Of a stretch of 64,000 nt of DNA, positions 43,130 through 53,645 are shown piece after piece. The DNA is taken from the NCBI GenBank assembly GCA_017308575.1, contig JAFKEQ010000001.1, forward strand, positions 682,001 to 746,000. The letters are read 5' to 3'. Each line of letters begins with the position of its first letter. The first letter of the stretch is position 1. Both the position numbers and the translations under genes were made by a program. The stretch comes from Afipia sp. (lineage in GTDB: Bacteria; Pseudomonadota; Alphaproteobacteria; Rhizobiales; Xanthobacteraceae). The notes beneath the pieces are model-generated. The model was not told the origin of the DNA and did not search any database. It saw nothing but the letters and a program-made list of their open reading frames with translations.

Positions 43130-46100
43130 TTAACGGGCGGCGCTCTTGGTCGCCGCCGATCTTGCAGCAGGCTTTGCCGCGGGCTTCGCGGCTGCCGCGA
43201 CATCCCATCCGCCGGCAGGCGCGCCGACATTGACGGCGTCGTCAGGCTGCGGCTCAGCCACAAAAGTCTGGGTCGCGAGCTTGGCGGCCGCGAGCGATTG
43301 GGAATCGAGCCGCTTGGCAACATCGTCGCGCTTGCGCGCGGCATCCGCATCGCCCTGCGCGGCCGCAAGGCTGAACCACTTGTAGGATTCGGCCAGGTTC
43401 TGATCCACGCCGATGCCGCGGGCATAGAGGATCGCGAGATTGTACTGGCTGTCGGCGACGCCGCGCTCGGCCGCCTTGCGGAACCACTGCGAGGCACTCT
43501 TGTAGTTCGGGCCGAGGCCGCCGCCATCCGCATCCAGCACCGCAAGATTGTGCATCGCCTTGGCGCTGCCCTTCTCGGCGGCCTGCAGATAGTAGTTGCG
43601 CGCGGCTTCGACATCCTTTTTGACGCCGAGGCCCTTCTCGTAGAACGTGCCGAGGCGGAAGGTCGCGGGCACGATTCCGCCCCGCGCGGCGCGTTCGTAC
43701 CATGTGACTGCGGTTGCGTAGTCCTGCGGCACGCCTCGGCCCTCGGCATAACGCACGCCGATCTCGAACGCTGCGCCGGGTTCGCCTTTGTTTGCGGCGG
43801 CGCGCAGCGTCGTGCTGCCGATCGCGTCGGGCAGTTTGTCTGCGACAGGAATCAATGGCGCTTTGGCCTTTTTCGCAGTTTGCGGCGCCGGTGCGGACGT
43901 CCGCTCCCGCGGTGTTGCGATCGAGCCGGTCACGTCGGGCGTCGCGGGCGCGGCGGCCGGCACCGGGGCGGCTTCAAACGGTGCCGCTGCGGAAGGCGCG
44001 GGTGCAGCCGGCTGCGCGCTCATTGACTGGCGATCGAGCGGCGTCGGCGATGTAATGGACGGAGTGGCCGGCGGCGCGATCTCCGAACGTGGACCGCTGT
44101 CGTTCGTCGATGGCGAGGCGGGCGGCGCCGTCACGGTCGTTTCGGATGGCAGCGACTGCGATGTGCTGTCGCGACCGCTCAGAAGGTTCATGCCCATCTT
44201 GACCGTGCCGAGCACGATCACGACCACGCTGGCGCCGACCAGCAGAGCGCGGATCTTCGAGGAAATACCGGATTCGCCATTGGTCGCAGCCTTGGCGGCA
44301 TTACGCGCGGCATCGTTGAGCGCCGTGACCCGGTTCGCCTTTGCGCCGGTATTGGCAGGCGGCGCGGCGGCCGCTGCCTGCGCGGCGCGTCGTGCCGCCT
44401 GGATGAAATTCGTCGAGCTGACGGGCGCTTGCGAATTGCCGGAAATCTCGTTCAGCACGATTTCGGAGGCTGCGATCCGTTCGGATGGCGACGATCCGGG
44501 TCGAGCCGATTGCGCGCGCGTGCCGGGCTCCAGCGGATGATCCGGCGGAAGGCTGGGATCGATCGGGTTGCGCGGCATCGGCGGCGGACGGACGGATGCG
44601 GGTGCGGCGGATGCCGAGGACGCGTCCGTGTACGGCTGGGCGATGTCGAGCGCGCGGGCGGTCGGCTCCGGCGCGGCCTGCATCGCCTGCGGCCGTTCGA
44701 TCGGGGCCTGCAGCGCAGCCGGATTCGGCATTTCCGGACGCGGCACCGGTGCGAAGGACGTGGCGGCGCGCTGCGGCTCGGGTGCATGATTCTCGCGCGG
44801 ACGCAGATCGGGCGCAGGAATATCGCGCGCCTTGTCGCGGCTGGCGGGTGCGTTGCGGGCCTGGCGCAGGTCGCCTTCGATCTGGGTTAGCCGATCGACC
44901 ACATGACCGAGCGTGTTGTGTACGGCTTCGAGCGAATCCTGCGTGTGACGGCGGGTTTCGGACTGGTTGAAGCGAAGATCGGTCAGTTCGCGCTTGATCG
45001 CTTCGACGAATTCGCCATCCATCGGCGGCTGCGCGGCAGAAGCGACCGACGCCACATTGGTCCGCTGCTGCTCGAGATGGCGCAGGATATCGGACAGGCC
45101 TTCCTCGACGCGAGCCAGATTGGCGTTGCCACCGCGCGGCTCAGCCATTTCCAGCCGTTCGAGCAGGTGGTGAACGCGCTGCTCGACATGGCTCAGCGAC
45201 GCGCTGCTGCCGCTGCCGACCTGGAGATTGTCGAGCCGGTCCGAGATGGTGCGGACGGCGTTGTCGAAATAAACGGTGTCGCCCACCGGCGCGCGGTCAC
45301 GCTGCTCAAGCGCCGTGGTCAGGACCGCGATGCGCTGTTCGAGCGCGGCGAGAATGTCGCCGTTGCCGTTGACGTGCGAGAGTTGGTCGACCTTGTTCGA
45401 CAGCGCCTGCACATGGCTGGCGAGTTCGTTGAGCGCGTCGTTCGACGCGACGTTTGCAACGATCGCCTTGAGCGCCGTGATCGCATCTTCGAGCTGGCGA
45501 ACCGTGGCCGGATCGGTGCTCGAGCGCACGATGGAATCGATCTTGCCGCCGAGATTGCGGATCGCGTCGTCGAATCCGGCAAGCTGTTCGGCGGGCTTGA
45601 GGTTGCGCAATTCGCTGTAGATATCCGACAGCGCGCGTTCGATGCCGGACAGTGCGGTGCTGTCGATACCGTTCGAGCGAGTCTGATCGATGCGCTGGCC
45701 GAGCGAACGGATTTCACCTTCCAGCGATTCGATCGCGCGGCGCGGCAGCGCTTCGGTGATGGCCTGACGGATTTCGGCCAGTTCGCCGCGGAACGCGGCG
45801 ATCGATTGTTCGATGGCGTCGGGACGGCGCAGCGTTTCGATCTGGCTGGTGAGCTGCGACAACTGGCGCTCGAGACCGGAATAATCGGCCTGCGGCTGCA
45901 TCGGCGGCGCATGGTTGACGAAGGGCGGAGGCGGCATCCGCGCTGCGGTCGGCGGCGCGGAGCGCCGGGGTGCCGCGTCCAGTTCGCCCTGCCGCGCAAC
46001 GATTTCCGCGATGGAGAAATCCATCGGCGACATCTGGGGCGACGCGATCTGGGACGGAGCGGCGGCAGCCGGACGGGCGGTGGGCGCAGCCCGGTAAGGC

Positions 46101-46423
46101 GCGTTCGGCTGCGGAGCGTCGGAAATCTGCGAAAGCCGGGCGTCCAGCCGCGAAATGGCGTCGTTGAGCTGGCGGGCGACGGCGGGATCGTTCTTCTGGG
46201 CGCCGGGGCCGCGCGACAGCTGCTCGACCTGACGGGCAATGGAATCCAGCCGTTTGTGAATCTCGGAGACGTCGTGAGCTTCCCGTGCTGCCGGGTCCGG
46301 ACTGCCGATCGCTGAGTTCAGCCAGTCTCCGAGGGACATGCCGGCACGACGTGCCGATGCTTCAGCCCTTTCACGGACTGATGGCTCGATTCCGTCAACA
46401 CTCCAGGATACGCGCGATGTCAT
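43130..46423 (-). CDS. podJ: PodJ-like polar localisation factor with SEL1 repeats
   Basis: A 1097-residue protein. Residues 1-40 (SVRERAEASARRAGMSLGDWLNSAIG) are a short conserved N-terminal helix region found in PodJ homologues. A long coiled-coil part follows (about 50-540, many heptad-like Leu/Ile runs), then a proline-rich linker, one membrane helix (about 720-744, LLVGASVVVIVLGTVKMG), another Pro/Ala-rich stretch, and at least four SEL1 repeats (about 888-1037, e.g. AFEIGVRYAEGRGVPQDYATAVTWYERAA). In Caulobacter PodJ organises the new cell pole, with coiled coils in the cytoplasm and SEL1 repeats in the periplasm. The gene is monocistronic. Confidence 0.83.
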   Translation of the reverse strand: MTSRVSWSVDGIEPSVRERAEASARRAGMSLGDWLNSAIGSPDPAAREAHDVSEIHKRLDSIARQVEQLSRGPGAQKNDPAVARQLNDAISRLDARLSQISDAPQPNAPYRAAPTARPAAAAPSQIASPQMSPMDFSIAEIVARQGELDAAPRRSAPPTAARMPPPPFVNHAPPMQPQADYSGLERQLSQLTSQIETLRRPDAIEQSIAAFRGELAEIRQAITEALPRRAIESLEGEIRSLGQRIDQTRSNGIDSTALSGIERALSDIYSELRNLKPAEQLAGFDDAIRNLGGKIDSIVRSSTDPATVRQLEDAITALKAIVANVASNDALNELASHVQALSNKVDQLSHVNGNGDILAALEQRIAVLTTALEQRDRAPVGDTVYFDNAVRTISDRLDNLQVGSGSSASLSHVEQRVHHLLERLEMAEPRGGNANLARVEEGLSDILRHLEQQRTNVASVASAAQPPMDGEFVEAIKRELTDLRFNQSETRRHTQDSLEAVHNTLGHVVDRLTQIEGDLRQARNAPASRDKARDIPAPDLRPRENHAPEPQRAATSFAPVPRPEMPNPAALQAPIERPQAMQAAPEPTARALDIAQPYTDASSASAAPASVRPPPMPRNPIDPSLPPDHPLEPGTRAQSARPGSSPSERIAASEIVLNEISGNSQAPVSSTNFIQAARRAAQAAAAAPPANTGAKANRVTALNDAARNAAKAATNGESGISSKIRALLVGASVVVIVLGTVKMGMNLLSGRDSTSQSLPSETTVTAPPASPSTNDSGPRSEIAPPATPSITSPTPLDRQSMSAQPAAPAPSAAAPFEAAPVPAAAPATPDVTGSIATPRERTSAPAPQTAKKAKAPLIPVADKLPDAIGSTTLRAAANKGEPGAAFEIGVRYAEGRGVPQDYATAVTWYERAARGGIVPATFRLGTFYEKGLGVKKDVEAARNYYLQAAEKGSAKAMHNLAVLDADGGGLGPNYKSASQWFRKAAERGVADSQYNLAILYARGIGVDQNLAESYKWFSLAAAQGDADAARKRDDVAKRLDSQSLAAAKLATQTFVAEPQPDDAVNVGAPAGGWDVAAAAKPAAKPAARSAATKSAAR

Positions 46424-46601
46424 GCCTAGGTCCGGTCAAGGCGCAGGCTCCTGCCGGCGCTTCAGACCCCTCGCGTCCCCTTGAAGAGACAATCAAATTT
46501 CGGCGCGAGACGTCTGTTTCCAGTCCCGACTTTTTCCCGTTACGGTAAATACCGGGTTAATGAAACGCCGGTCGCCTCGTATTATTCATCCGGCTGAGCC
46601 G

Positions 46602-47174
46602 TCAGTCCGAGGACGGCCTGGAAAACAGGCCGCTGAGATCGCCGAGATCCGCTTCCGTGATCGTGCAGTGGGCGGAATTCATCACCGACGACTGGCCGAT
46701 ATAGGCCCAGTAAATGAACTCGGCGCGGGGCATCGAGGCCTTCGCGTCGACGCCGGATTCGCGCAGGAGCTTGGCGATATAGGCGACGCGCCCGGCGTCC
46801 ACGGTCGCGACGACCTTGGCGGCATCGGCATCCGAGGCTGCCCAGGAGCGGAAGGCGCGATCAAGGCTCCGGTCCTCGTTAAAGGCCAGCCTCATCAGAT
46901 AGGTCAGCCGCGCGGGCCCGGTGATCGACGAGTCGATCTCGCGGATCACGCCATCGGTTGCGCGCTCCTGCCAGGTCGCCAGCAATTGAGCGCGGAAATC
47001 GGCAATGCTTTCAAAGTGCCAGTAGAAGCTGCCGCGCGAGACCTGCAAGCCCTCGGCCAGCATGCCGGTTTTGAGGGCCGCCGCGCCCTGCCGGGCGAGC
47101 GTCCGTAATCCGTGAGCAATCCATTGCTCGCGGGTCAGGCGGTCTTTCGAGGAGTCTGTAGCCGCTTCCACCAT
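46602..47174 (-). CDS. TetR/AcrR family regulator of the adjacent fad operon
   Basis: A 190-residue TetR-type repressor. The N-terminal helix-turn-helix covers about residues 12-55 (LTREQWIAHGLRTLARQG, then LQVSRGSFYWHFESIADF). The C-terminal part is the variable ligand-binding domain. It is divergent from fadE-fadA-fadB and shares with it a region carrying two similar palindromic boxes; one of them (47173-47186) overlaps this gene's start codon. An acyl-CoA or fatty-acid ligand is therefore likely. The ATG at 47174 was preferred; a GTG at 47192 would add six residues. Confidence 0.84.
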   Translation of the reverse strand: MVEAATDSSKDRLTREQWIAHGLRTLARQGAAALKTGMLAEGLQVSRGSFYWHFESIADFRAQLLATWQERATDGVIREIDSSITGPARLTYLMRLAFNEDRSLDRAFRSWAASDADAAKVVATVDAGRVAYIAKLLRESGVDAKASMPRAEFIYWAYIGQSSVMNSAHCTITEADLGDLSGLFSRPSSD

Positions 47175-47186
47175 ACACAAGTGTAT
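47173..47186. promoter_or_regulatory. TetR operator box 1 (candidate)
   Basis: ATACACAAGTGTAT is a perfect 14-base palindrome. It overlaps the TetR start codon and touches a TTGACA hexamer (47186-47191) reading toward fadE. A second related box lies 45 bases away. Confidence 0.65.
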
Positions 47187-47215
47187 TGACACAAAAAGAG
47201 ACTGCGCGCTAGGCT
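47186..47215 (+). promoter_or_regulatory. Candidate sigma-70-type promoter of the fad operon
   Basis: TTGACA (47186-47191) is followed after 18 bases by TAGGCT (47210-47215). The -35 is consensus, the -10 weak. It points toward fadE about 200 bases downstream, and lies between two TetR-like boxes, which is where a repressor would be expected to act. Confidence 0.45.
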
Positions 47216-47217
47216 CC

Positions 47218-47231
47218 GTACAGAGGTGTAT
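47218..47231. promoter_or_regulatory. TetR operator box 2 (candidate)
   Basis: GTACAGAGGTGTAT matches box 1 in 11 of 14 positions, with the right half GTGTAT identical. It lies immediately downstream of the candidate -10, where the transcription start would be. Confidence 0.55.
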
Positions 47232-47422
47232 GGATGCCGGAACCTGCTTTTGAACGGGGCGAGCCTCGCCGCTGACGGCGCGCGTCGCTCATTTCAATGT
47301 CATGGTGAAGTCATCGAAGGCGGTCCATGTGCTGAGCGGCCGGATCGCCGCCACGTCGCGCAATTCAAGTCACGCAATCCAAAGTCCCAAATTCAGAATC
47401 CATGTGAACTGAGAGACATTCC

Positions 47423-49216
47423 ATGACGATCTACAAAGCGCCTGTCGAAGACGTCACCTTCCTTCTCAACGATGTCTTTCAGATCGATCGCTACAACAAT
47501 CTGCCGGGCTTCAGCGACGCGACGGCCGATGTGCGCGCGGCGATTTTCGACGAAGCGGCCAAGTTCGCCGAGAAGGTGCTGCAGCCGCTGAACCATTCCG
47601 GCGATCTCGAAGGCTGCACGCGCCATGACGATGGCCGCGTCACCACGCCCGCCGGATTCAAGGAAGCTTTCAGGCAAATGGCAGATGGCGGCTGGCTCAG
47701 CTTGGCCGGTCCTGCGGAATTCGGCGGTCAGGGCCTGCCGGTGACGCTGTCGCAGACTGTCAATGAGTTCATGATCTCGGCCAACATGGCGTTTTCGATG
47801 TATGGCGGCCTGACCATGGGCGCGATGGCCGCGCTTCTGGTTCACGGTTCTGACGCGCAGAAGAAAACCTTCGTGCCGAACATGATGACCGGCAAATGGG
47901 CCGGCACCATGAATCTCACCGAACCGCAGTGTGGCACCGACCTCGGCCTGATGCGCACCAAGGCGGTGAAGCAGGCCGATGGCACCTACAAGATTTCCGG
48001 CACCAAGATCTTCATTTCCGGCGGCGAGCAGGATCTCACTGAAAATATCGTGCATCTGGTGCTGGCGCGCATCGAAGGCGCACCCGCCGGCATCAAGGGC
48101 GTGTCGCTGTTCGTCGTGCCGAAGATGAAACTCGACGCCAACGGCGCGCTGACCAGTGAGCCGAACGGCGTGTCCTGCGGCTCGATCGAGCACAAGATGG
48201 GCATTCACGGCAATTCCACCTGCGTGCTGAACTTCGACAACGCGGTCGGCACGCTGGTGGGCGAAGAGAACAAGGGCATGCAGGCCATGTTCGTGATGAT
48301 GAACGAGGCGCGTCTCGGCGTCGGCGTTCAGGGTCTCGCGCAGTCCGAAGTCGCCTATCAGAACGCAGCCGCCTATGCGAAGGACCGCCTGCAGGGCCGC
48401 GCCCTGACCGGCGCGCAGGCCAAGGACAAGCCCGCCGATCCGATCATCGTGCATCCCGACATCCGCCGCACGCTAATGTCGATCCGCGCTTTCAACGAAG
48501 CGGCCCGGGCGCTGGTGGTGTGGACCTCGCTCAAGAGCGATCTTGCGCACCGCTCGGACGATCCGAAGGAGCGTCAGGCCGCCGACGATCACATGGGTCT
48601 GTTGACACCGGTGGTCAAAGGCATGCTCACCGATGTCGGCTTCGCCAATGCAGTGGCCGCGCAGCAGGTCTACGGCGGCCATGGCTACATTCAGGAAACC
48701 GGCGTCGAGCAGTTCGTGCGCGATGCGCGTATCGCGATGATCTATGAAGGCGCTAACGGCATTCAGGCGCTCGATCTGGTCGGACGCAAGCTGCCGAAGG
48801 ATGGCGGCCGGGCCATGACCGCGTTCTTCAACGAGGTCTCTTCCTTCGCCAAGGACAACGCGGCCGACGAAAGTCTGAAGCCATTCATTGGGCCGCTCAG
48901 TGCCTCGCTGCAGCATCTGCAGCAGGCCACCATGTGGCTGATGCAGAACGCGCTGGCGAAGCCCGACAATGCCGGCGCGGCATCGACGGACTATCTGCAT
49001 CTCTTTGGCCTTGTTGCGCTCGCCTATATGTGGGCGCGGATGGCCAAGGTCGCGCAGGAAAAGATCGCAAGCGGCGGCGAGCAGCCTTACCTCAAGGCCA
49101 AGCTGGTCACCGGCCGGTTCTTCGTGGAGCGGATGCTGCCGGAGACGTCGCTGCGTCTGGCGCGTATCCAGAGCGGCGCGGATTCAATGATGGAACTGCC
49201 CGCCGAGGCGTTCTGA
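47423..49216 (+). CDS. Acyl-CoA dehydrogenase with C-terminal extension (FadE-type)
   Basis: A 597-residue acyl-CoA dehydrogenase, longer than the 380-residue standard because of a C-terminal helical domain (about 470-597). The N-terminal segment MTIYKAPVEDVTFLLNDVF is typical of the long-chain family found in beta-oxidation operons. FAD- and substrate-binding parts are MNLTEPQCGTDLGLMRT and ISGTKIFISGGEQDL; the catalytic glutamate region is MIYEGANGIQALDLVGRKL. It performs the first oxidation of acyl-CoA at the alpha-beta bond. It heads the fadE-fadA-fadB row and is divergent from the TetR gene. Confidence 0.9.
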   Translation: MTIYKAPVEDVTFLLNDVFQIDRYNNLPGFSDATADVRAAIFDEAAKFAEKVLQPLNHSGDLEGCTRHDDGRVTTPAGFKEAFRQMADGGWLSLAGPAEFGGQGLPVTLSQTVNEFMISANMAFSMYGGLTMGAMAALLVHGSDAQKKTFVPNMMTGKWAGTMNLTEPQCGTDLGLMRTKAVKQADGTYKISGTKIFISGGEQDLTENIVHLVLARIEGAPAGIKGVSLFVVPKMKLDANGALTSEPNGVSCGSIEHKMGIHGNSTCVLNFDNAVGTLVGEENKGMQAMFVMMNEARLGVGVQGLAQSEVAYQNAAAYAKDRLQGRALTGAQAKDKPADPIIVHPDIRRTLMSIRAFNEAARALVVWTSLKSDLAHRSDDPKERQAADDHMGLLTPVVKGMLTDVGFANAVAAQQVYGGHGYIQETGVEQFVRDARIAMIYEGANGIQALDLVGRKLPKDGGRAMTAFFNEVSSFAKDNAADESLKPFIGPLSASLQHLQQATMWLMQNALAKPDNAGAASTDYLHLFGLVALAYMWARMAKVAQEKIASGGEQPYLKAKLVTGRFFVERMLPETSLRLARIQSGADSMMELPAEAF

Positions 49217-49297
49217 GTTTCCCAATTCCCCGCGCCGCACGCGGCGCGAGCCAATATGCACAGACTTCAACAATCAAGATTTGTGAAGGAGGGCGTC

Positions 49298-50506
<1,209 letters not shown>

Positions 50507-50517
50507 GGATCAATCAC

Positions 50518-52731
50518 ATGACGTACAAGAATTTCAAGGTTGAGACCGACGCCGACGGCATTGTGCTGGTGACTTGGGACATTCCCGGCAAGTCGATGAA
50601 CGTGCTGGACGAGACCACCGGCACCGAACTCGCCGCCATCGTCGAAGCCACGACAAATGATGCGGCGATCAAGGGTGTGGTCATCACCTCGGGCAAGGAG
50701 GCATTCTCCGGCGGCGCGGACCTTACCATGCTGGAAGGCATGAACCGCGCCTATCTCGAGATGCTCAAGAGCAAGGGCGAGGAAGCTGCGAACCGCTATG
50801 TGTTCGAGGAAGTCTCAAAACTTTCGCAGAACCTGCGCAAGATCGAAACCTGCGGCAAGCCGTGGGTTGCGGCGATCAATGGTCTCGCGCTGGGTGGTGC
50901 ATTCGAGCTGACGCTCGCCTGTCACTATCGCGTGGCGTCGGAGAATCCGAAGACCCGCCTCGGCCTGCCGGAAATCAAGGTCGGTCTGTTTCCGGGCGGC
51001 GGCGGCACGCAGCGCCTGCCGCGCATGATCCAGCCAATGGATGCCCTGCAGATGCTGCTGAAGGGTGACGCCATCGATCTCGCCAAGGCCAAGAGCCTCG
51101 GCATCGTCGGCGCGGTCGTTCCCGCCGCCGATCTGATCAAGGCCGCGAAGGACTGGATCAAGGCAGGCGGCAAGGCCGTCGCACCATGGGACGAGAAGGG
51201 CTTCAAGCTGCCCGGCGGCCCGGTCTACTCCAAGGCCGGCATGCAGTTCTTCCCGCCGGCGAATGCGATCTATCGCCGTGAGACCTACGACAACTATCCG
51301 GCGGCGCGCGCGATTCTGCAGTGCGTTTACGAAGGCCTGCAACTGCCGATGGACGCGGCGCTGCGCGTCGAGTCGCGCTGGTTCTCGAAAATCCTGCGCT
51401 CGAAGGAAGCGGCGGCGATGATCCGCTCGCTGTTCGTCTCGATGCAGGAACTCAACAAGGGCGCGCGCCGCCCGCAGAACGTGCCGCCCACCAAAGTGAA
51501 GAAGCTCGCCGTCATCGGCGCGGGCTTCATGGGCGCGAGCGTCGGCTATGTGTCGGCGCAGGCCGGCATCGACGTGGTGCTGATCGATCGCGATCAGGAC
51601 AGCGCCGACAAGGGCAAGGGGCACGCCAAGACCGTGATCGATGGCGCGATCGCCAAGGGCCGCATGAAGCAGGCTGACGGCGATGCGATCCTCGGCCGCA
51701 TCACCGCGACCGCCGACTACGCCGCGATCAAGGATTGCGACCTCGTCATCGAGGCCGTGTTCGAGGACCGCAAGGTGAAGGCGGAAACCTACGCAAAGGC
51801 GCAGCCGCTGCTGCGCGACGGCGCGATCTTCGCCTCCAACACCTCGACGCTGCCGATCAATTCGCTGGCCGAGGAGTGGAAGGACCAGTCGAAGTTCATC
51901 GGCATCCATTTCTTCTCGCCGGTCGAAAAGATGATGCTCGTGGAAATCATCGTCGGCAAGAACACCGGCGATGTCGCGCTGGCGACCGCGCTCGATTATG
52001 TGCGGCAGATCAAGAAGACGCCGATTGTCGTCAACGATTCGCGTGGCTTCTTCGCCAATCGCTGCGTGCTGCGCTACATCTCGGAAGGCTACGAGATGTT
52101 CAAGGAAGGCATTCCGCCCGCGATGATCGAGAACACGGGCAAGATGGCCGGCATGCCGGTCGGTCCGCTCTCGCTCAACGACGAAGTTGCCATCGACTTG
52201 TCGCTGAAAATCCTGAAGGCCACCGAGGCCGACATGGGCGCGCAGTCCGTCGATCCGGAGCAGAAGGCGCTTCTGGTCGAGATGGTGGAGAAGCGCGGGC
52301 GCTTCGGCCGCAAGAACGGCAAGGGCTTCTACGACTATCCCGAGAAGGGCAAGGGCCAGAAGAAGCTGTGGCCGGAACTGACCACGCTGCAGTCGAAGCA
52401 TCTCGATCCCGACACGCTCGATGTCGAGGAATTGAAGCAGCGTTTCCTCGTGGTGCAGGCGGTGGAGGCCGCGCGCACGGTCGAGGATCACGTCATCATC
52501 GATCCGCGCGAAGCCGATGTGGGCTCAATTCTCGGTTTCGGCTTCGCGCCGTTCACCGGCGGCGCGTTGTCCTATATCGATTTCATGGGCACGAAGAATT
52601 TCGTCGATCTGTGCCAGAAGCTGGAAAAGAAGTACGGCTCGCGGTTCACGCCGCCGAAGCTGCTGGTCGACATGGCCGCCAAGGGCGAGACCTTCTACGG
52701 CCGCTTCCCGCCGAAGAAGGCTGCGGCGTAG
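50518..52731 (+). CDS. fadB: Bifunctional enoyl-CoA hydratase/3-hydroxyacyl-CoA dehydrogenase
   Basis: A 737-residue multifunctional enzyme. The N-terminal crotonase domain (about 1-300) includes the oxyanion segments [16 protein letters not shown] and [19 protein letters not shown] and the catalytic region [23 protein letters not shown] linker leads to the NAD-binding dehydrogenase domain beginning [20 protein letters not shown] (about residue 325), with active-site [14 protein letters not shown]-terminal duplicated 3HCDH helical domain follows ([16 protein letters not shown]). It hydrates enoyl-CoA and oxidises the product in beta-oxidation. It is followed by an interspersed repeat and a terminator. 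Confidence 0.93.
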   Translation: MTYKNFKVETDADGIVLVTWDIPGKSMNVLDETTGTELAAIVEATTNDAAIKGVVITSGKEAFSGGADLTMLEGMNRAYLEMLKSKGEEAANRYVFEEVSKLSQNLRKIETCGKPWVAAINGLALGGAFELTLACHYRVASENPKTRLGLPEIKVGLFPGGGGTQRLPRMIQPMDALQMLLKGDAIDLAKAKSLGIVGAVVPAADLIKAAKDWIKAGGKAVAPWDEKGFKLPGGPVYSKAGMQFFPPANAIYRRETYDNYPAARAILQCVYEGLQLPMDAALRVESRWFSKILRSKEAAAMIRSLFVSMQELNKGARRPQNVPPTKVKKLAVIGAGFMGASVGYVSAQAGIDVVLIDRDQDSADKGKGHAKTVIDGAIAKGRMKQADGDAILGRITATADYAAIKDCDLVIEAVFEDRKVKAETYAKAQPLLRDGAIFASNTSTLPINSLAEEWKDQSKFIGIHFFSPVEKMMLVEIIVGKNTGDVALATALDYVRQIKKTPIVVNDSRGFFANRCVLRYISEGYEMFKEGIPPAMIENTGKMAGMPVGPLSLNDEVAIDLSLKILKATEADMGAQSVDPEQKALLVEMVEKRGRFGRKNGKGFYDYPEKGKGQKKLWPELTTLQSKHLDPDTLDVEELKQRFLVVQAVEAARTVEDHVIIDPREADVGSILGFGFAPFTGGALSYIDFMGTKNFVDLCQKLEKKYGSRFTPPKLLVDMAAKGETFYGRFPPKKAAA

Positions 52732-52748
52732 GCCGTCAATAACTGCGA

Positions 52749-52819
52749 TGTCATGGCCGGGCTTGTCCCGGCCATCCCGATCACGCATCGAGATCACCGG
52801 GACAAGCCCGGGGATGACA
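52749..52819. repeat. Interspersed palindromic repeat downstream of fadB
   Basis: Two 15-base arms, CCGGGCTTGTCCCGG (52757-52771) and CCGGGACAAGCCCGG (52797-52811), are exact reverse complements, flanked by TGTCAT (52749-52754) and ATGACA (52814-52819). The first arm is also the core of a smaller hairpin, ATGGCCGGG-CTTGT-CCCGGCCAT (52753-52775). The sequence resembles a repeat family widespread in Bradyrhizobium-type genomes and may stabilise the fad mRNA 3' end. Confidence 0.8.
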
Positions 52820-52839
52820 AGCGAGGAAAGCTAGCAAAA

Positions 52840-52870
52840 CAAAAGGCGGGATCGATGATCCCGCCTTTCC
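52840..52870. terminator. Bidirectional intrinsic terminator
   Basis: AAAGGCGGGATC-GAT-GATCCCGCCTTT is a strong hairpin with A residues before it and T residues after it, so it can end transcripts from fadB on the plus strand and from the glutathione S-transferase gene on the minus strand. Confidence 0.85.
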
Positions 52871-52890
52871 ATTTCAAAACGTGATGGTGC

Positions 52891-53505
52891 TCAGGACGCT
52901 TTCAGCAATCCTTCGGTGCTGAGGGCTTCCTGCACCTTTGGCCGCGCAGCGACGCGGGCCTTGTAGGCGACAAGGTTCGGAAGACCGGAAATGTCGAGGC
53001 CGACGCGGTCCGCCCACACCAGCATCGTGAACAGATAGGCGTCCGGCACGGTGAACTGGCTGCCCATGATGTAATCGCGGCCCTTCAAGGCCTGGTCGAT
53101 ATACTTGAACTTGCCCATCAGGCGGTCCTTGAAGAACGCCTTGGTGTCGTCGGACAGCGCCGGCTGAAACAGCGGGCTGAAGTTCTTGTGCAGTTCGCTG
53201 GCGACGAAGTTCAGCCATTCCTGCAGCTTGTAACGCTCGCTGGAGCCTTGTGCGGGTGCGAGATTCTTCTGCGGTGCGGAGTCGGCGATCTTCTGAACGA
53301 TCACGGCGCCCTCGGTCAGCAGGTCGCCGTCGTCAGAGACGAGCGCGGGCACCTGCCCCTTGGGATTGACCGCAAGAAAGTCGCTGCCGTCTTCAAGCTT
53401 CTTGGCCCGGACATCGACCCGGACCAGATCGAAGGGCAGACCGGCTTCCTTCAGGGCAATATGAGGCGAAAGTGAACAGGCGCCGGGCGAATAATACAGT
53501 TTCAT
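52891..53505 (-). CDS. gstA: Glutathione S-transferase, beta-class-like
   Basis: A 204-residue cytosolic glutathione S-transferase. The N-terminal thioredoxin-fold domain (1-78) begins MKLYYSPGACSLSPHIALKE, with the beta-class active-site cysteine Cys10. NPKGQVPAL contains the conserved cis-proline that binds glutathione, and DLLTEGAVIVQKIAD follows. The C-terminal helical domain includes FTVPDAYLFTMLVWADRVGLDI, the N-capping box motif. It conjugates or reduces electrophiles using glutathione made by gshA nearby. It is divergent from a MarR regulator gene 140 bases away. Confidence 0.9.
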   Translation of the reverse strand: MKLYYSPGACSLSPHIALKEAGLPFDLVRVDVRAKKLEDGSDFLAVNPKGQVPALVSDDGDLLTEGAVIVQKIADSAPQKNLAPAQGSSERYKLQEWLNFVASELHKNFSPLFQPALSDDTKAFFKDRLMGKFKYIDQALKGRDYIMGSQFTVPDAYLFTMLVWADRVGLDISGLPNLVAYKARVAARPKVQEALSTEGLLKAS

Positions 53506-53596
53506 AGGAGCTATCCTTTGTCGGATTCTGACCGCTAGGGCATTGGCAAGAGCTATGGCGGTCCACTAAATGCTGCCATATGTCAAGATTGATGCA

Positions 53597-53613
53597 ACTG
53601 CATTTATTGCAGT
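53597..53613. promoter_or_regulatory. Candidate MarR operator
   Basis: ACTGCA-TTTAT-TGCAGT (53597-53613) is a perfect 6-base dyad 32 bases upstream of the MarR ATG, in the region shared with the divergent glutathione S-transferase gene. Size and place fit a MarR dimer site. Confidence 0.5.
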
Positions 53614-53645
53614 AAGCTGCCGGAGCCTATGGTACGGACCACGTC

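Noticed and set aside
44903..46315. 470-codon open frame opposite the PodJ-like gene
   Set aside because: Mirrors the coiled-coil codon pattern of the real gene and shows no domain or ribosome site.
50815..52491. 558-codon open frame opposite fadB
   Set aside because: Antisense to a clear bifunctional enzyme; composition is low-complexity Arg/His/Asp and there is no recognisable motif.
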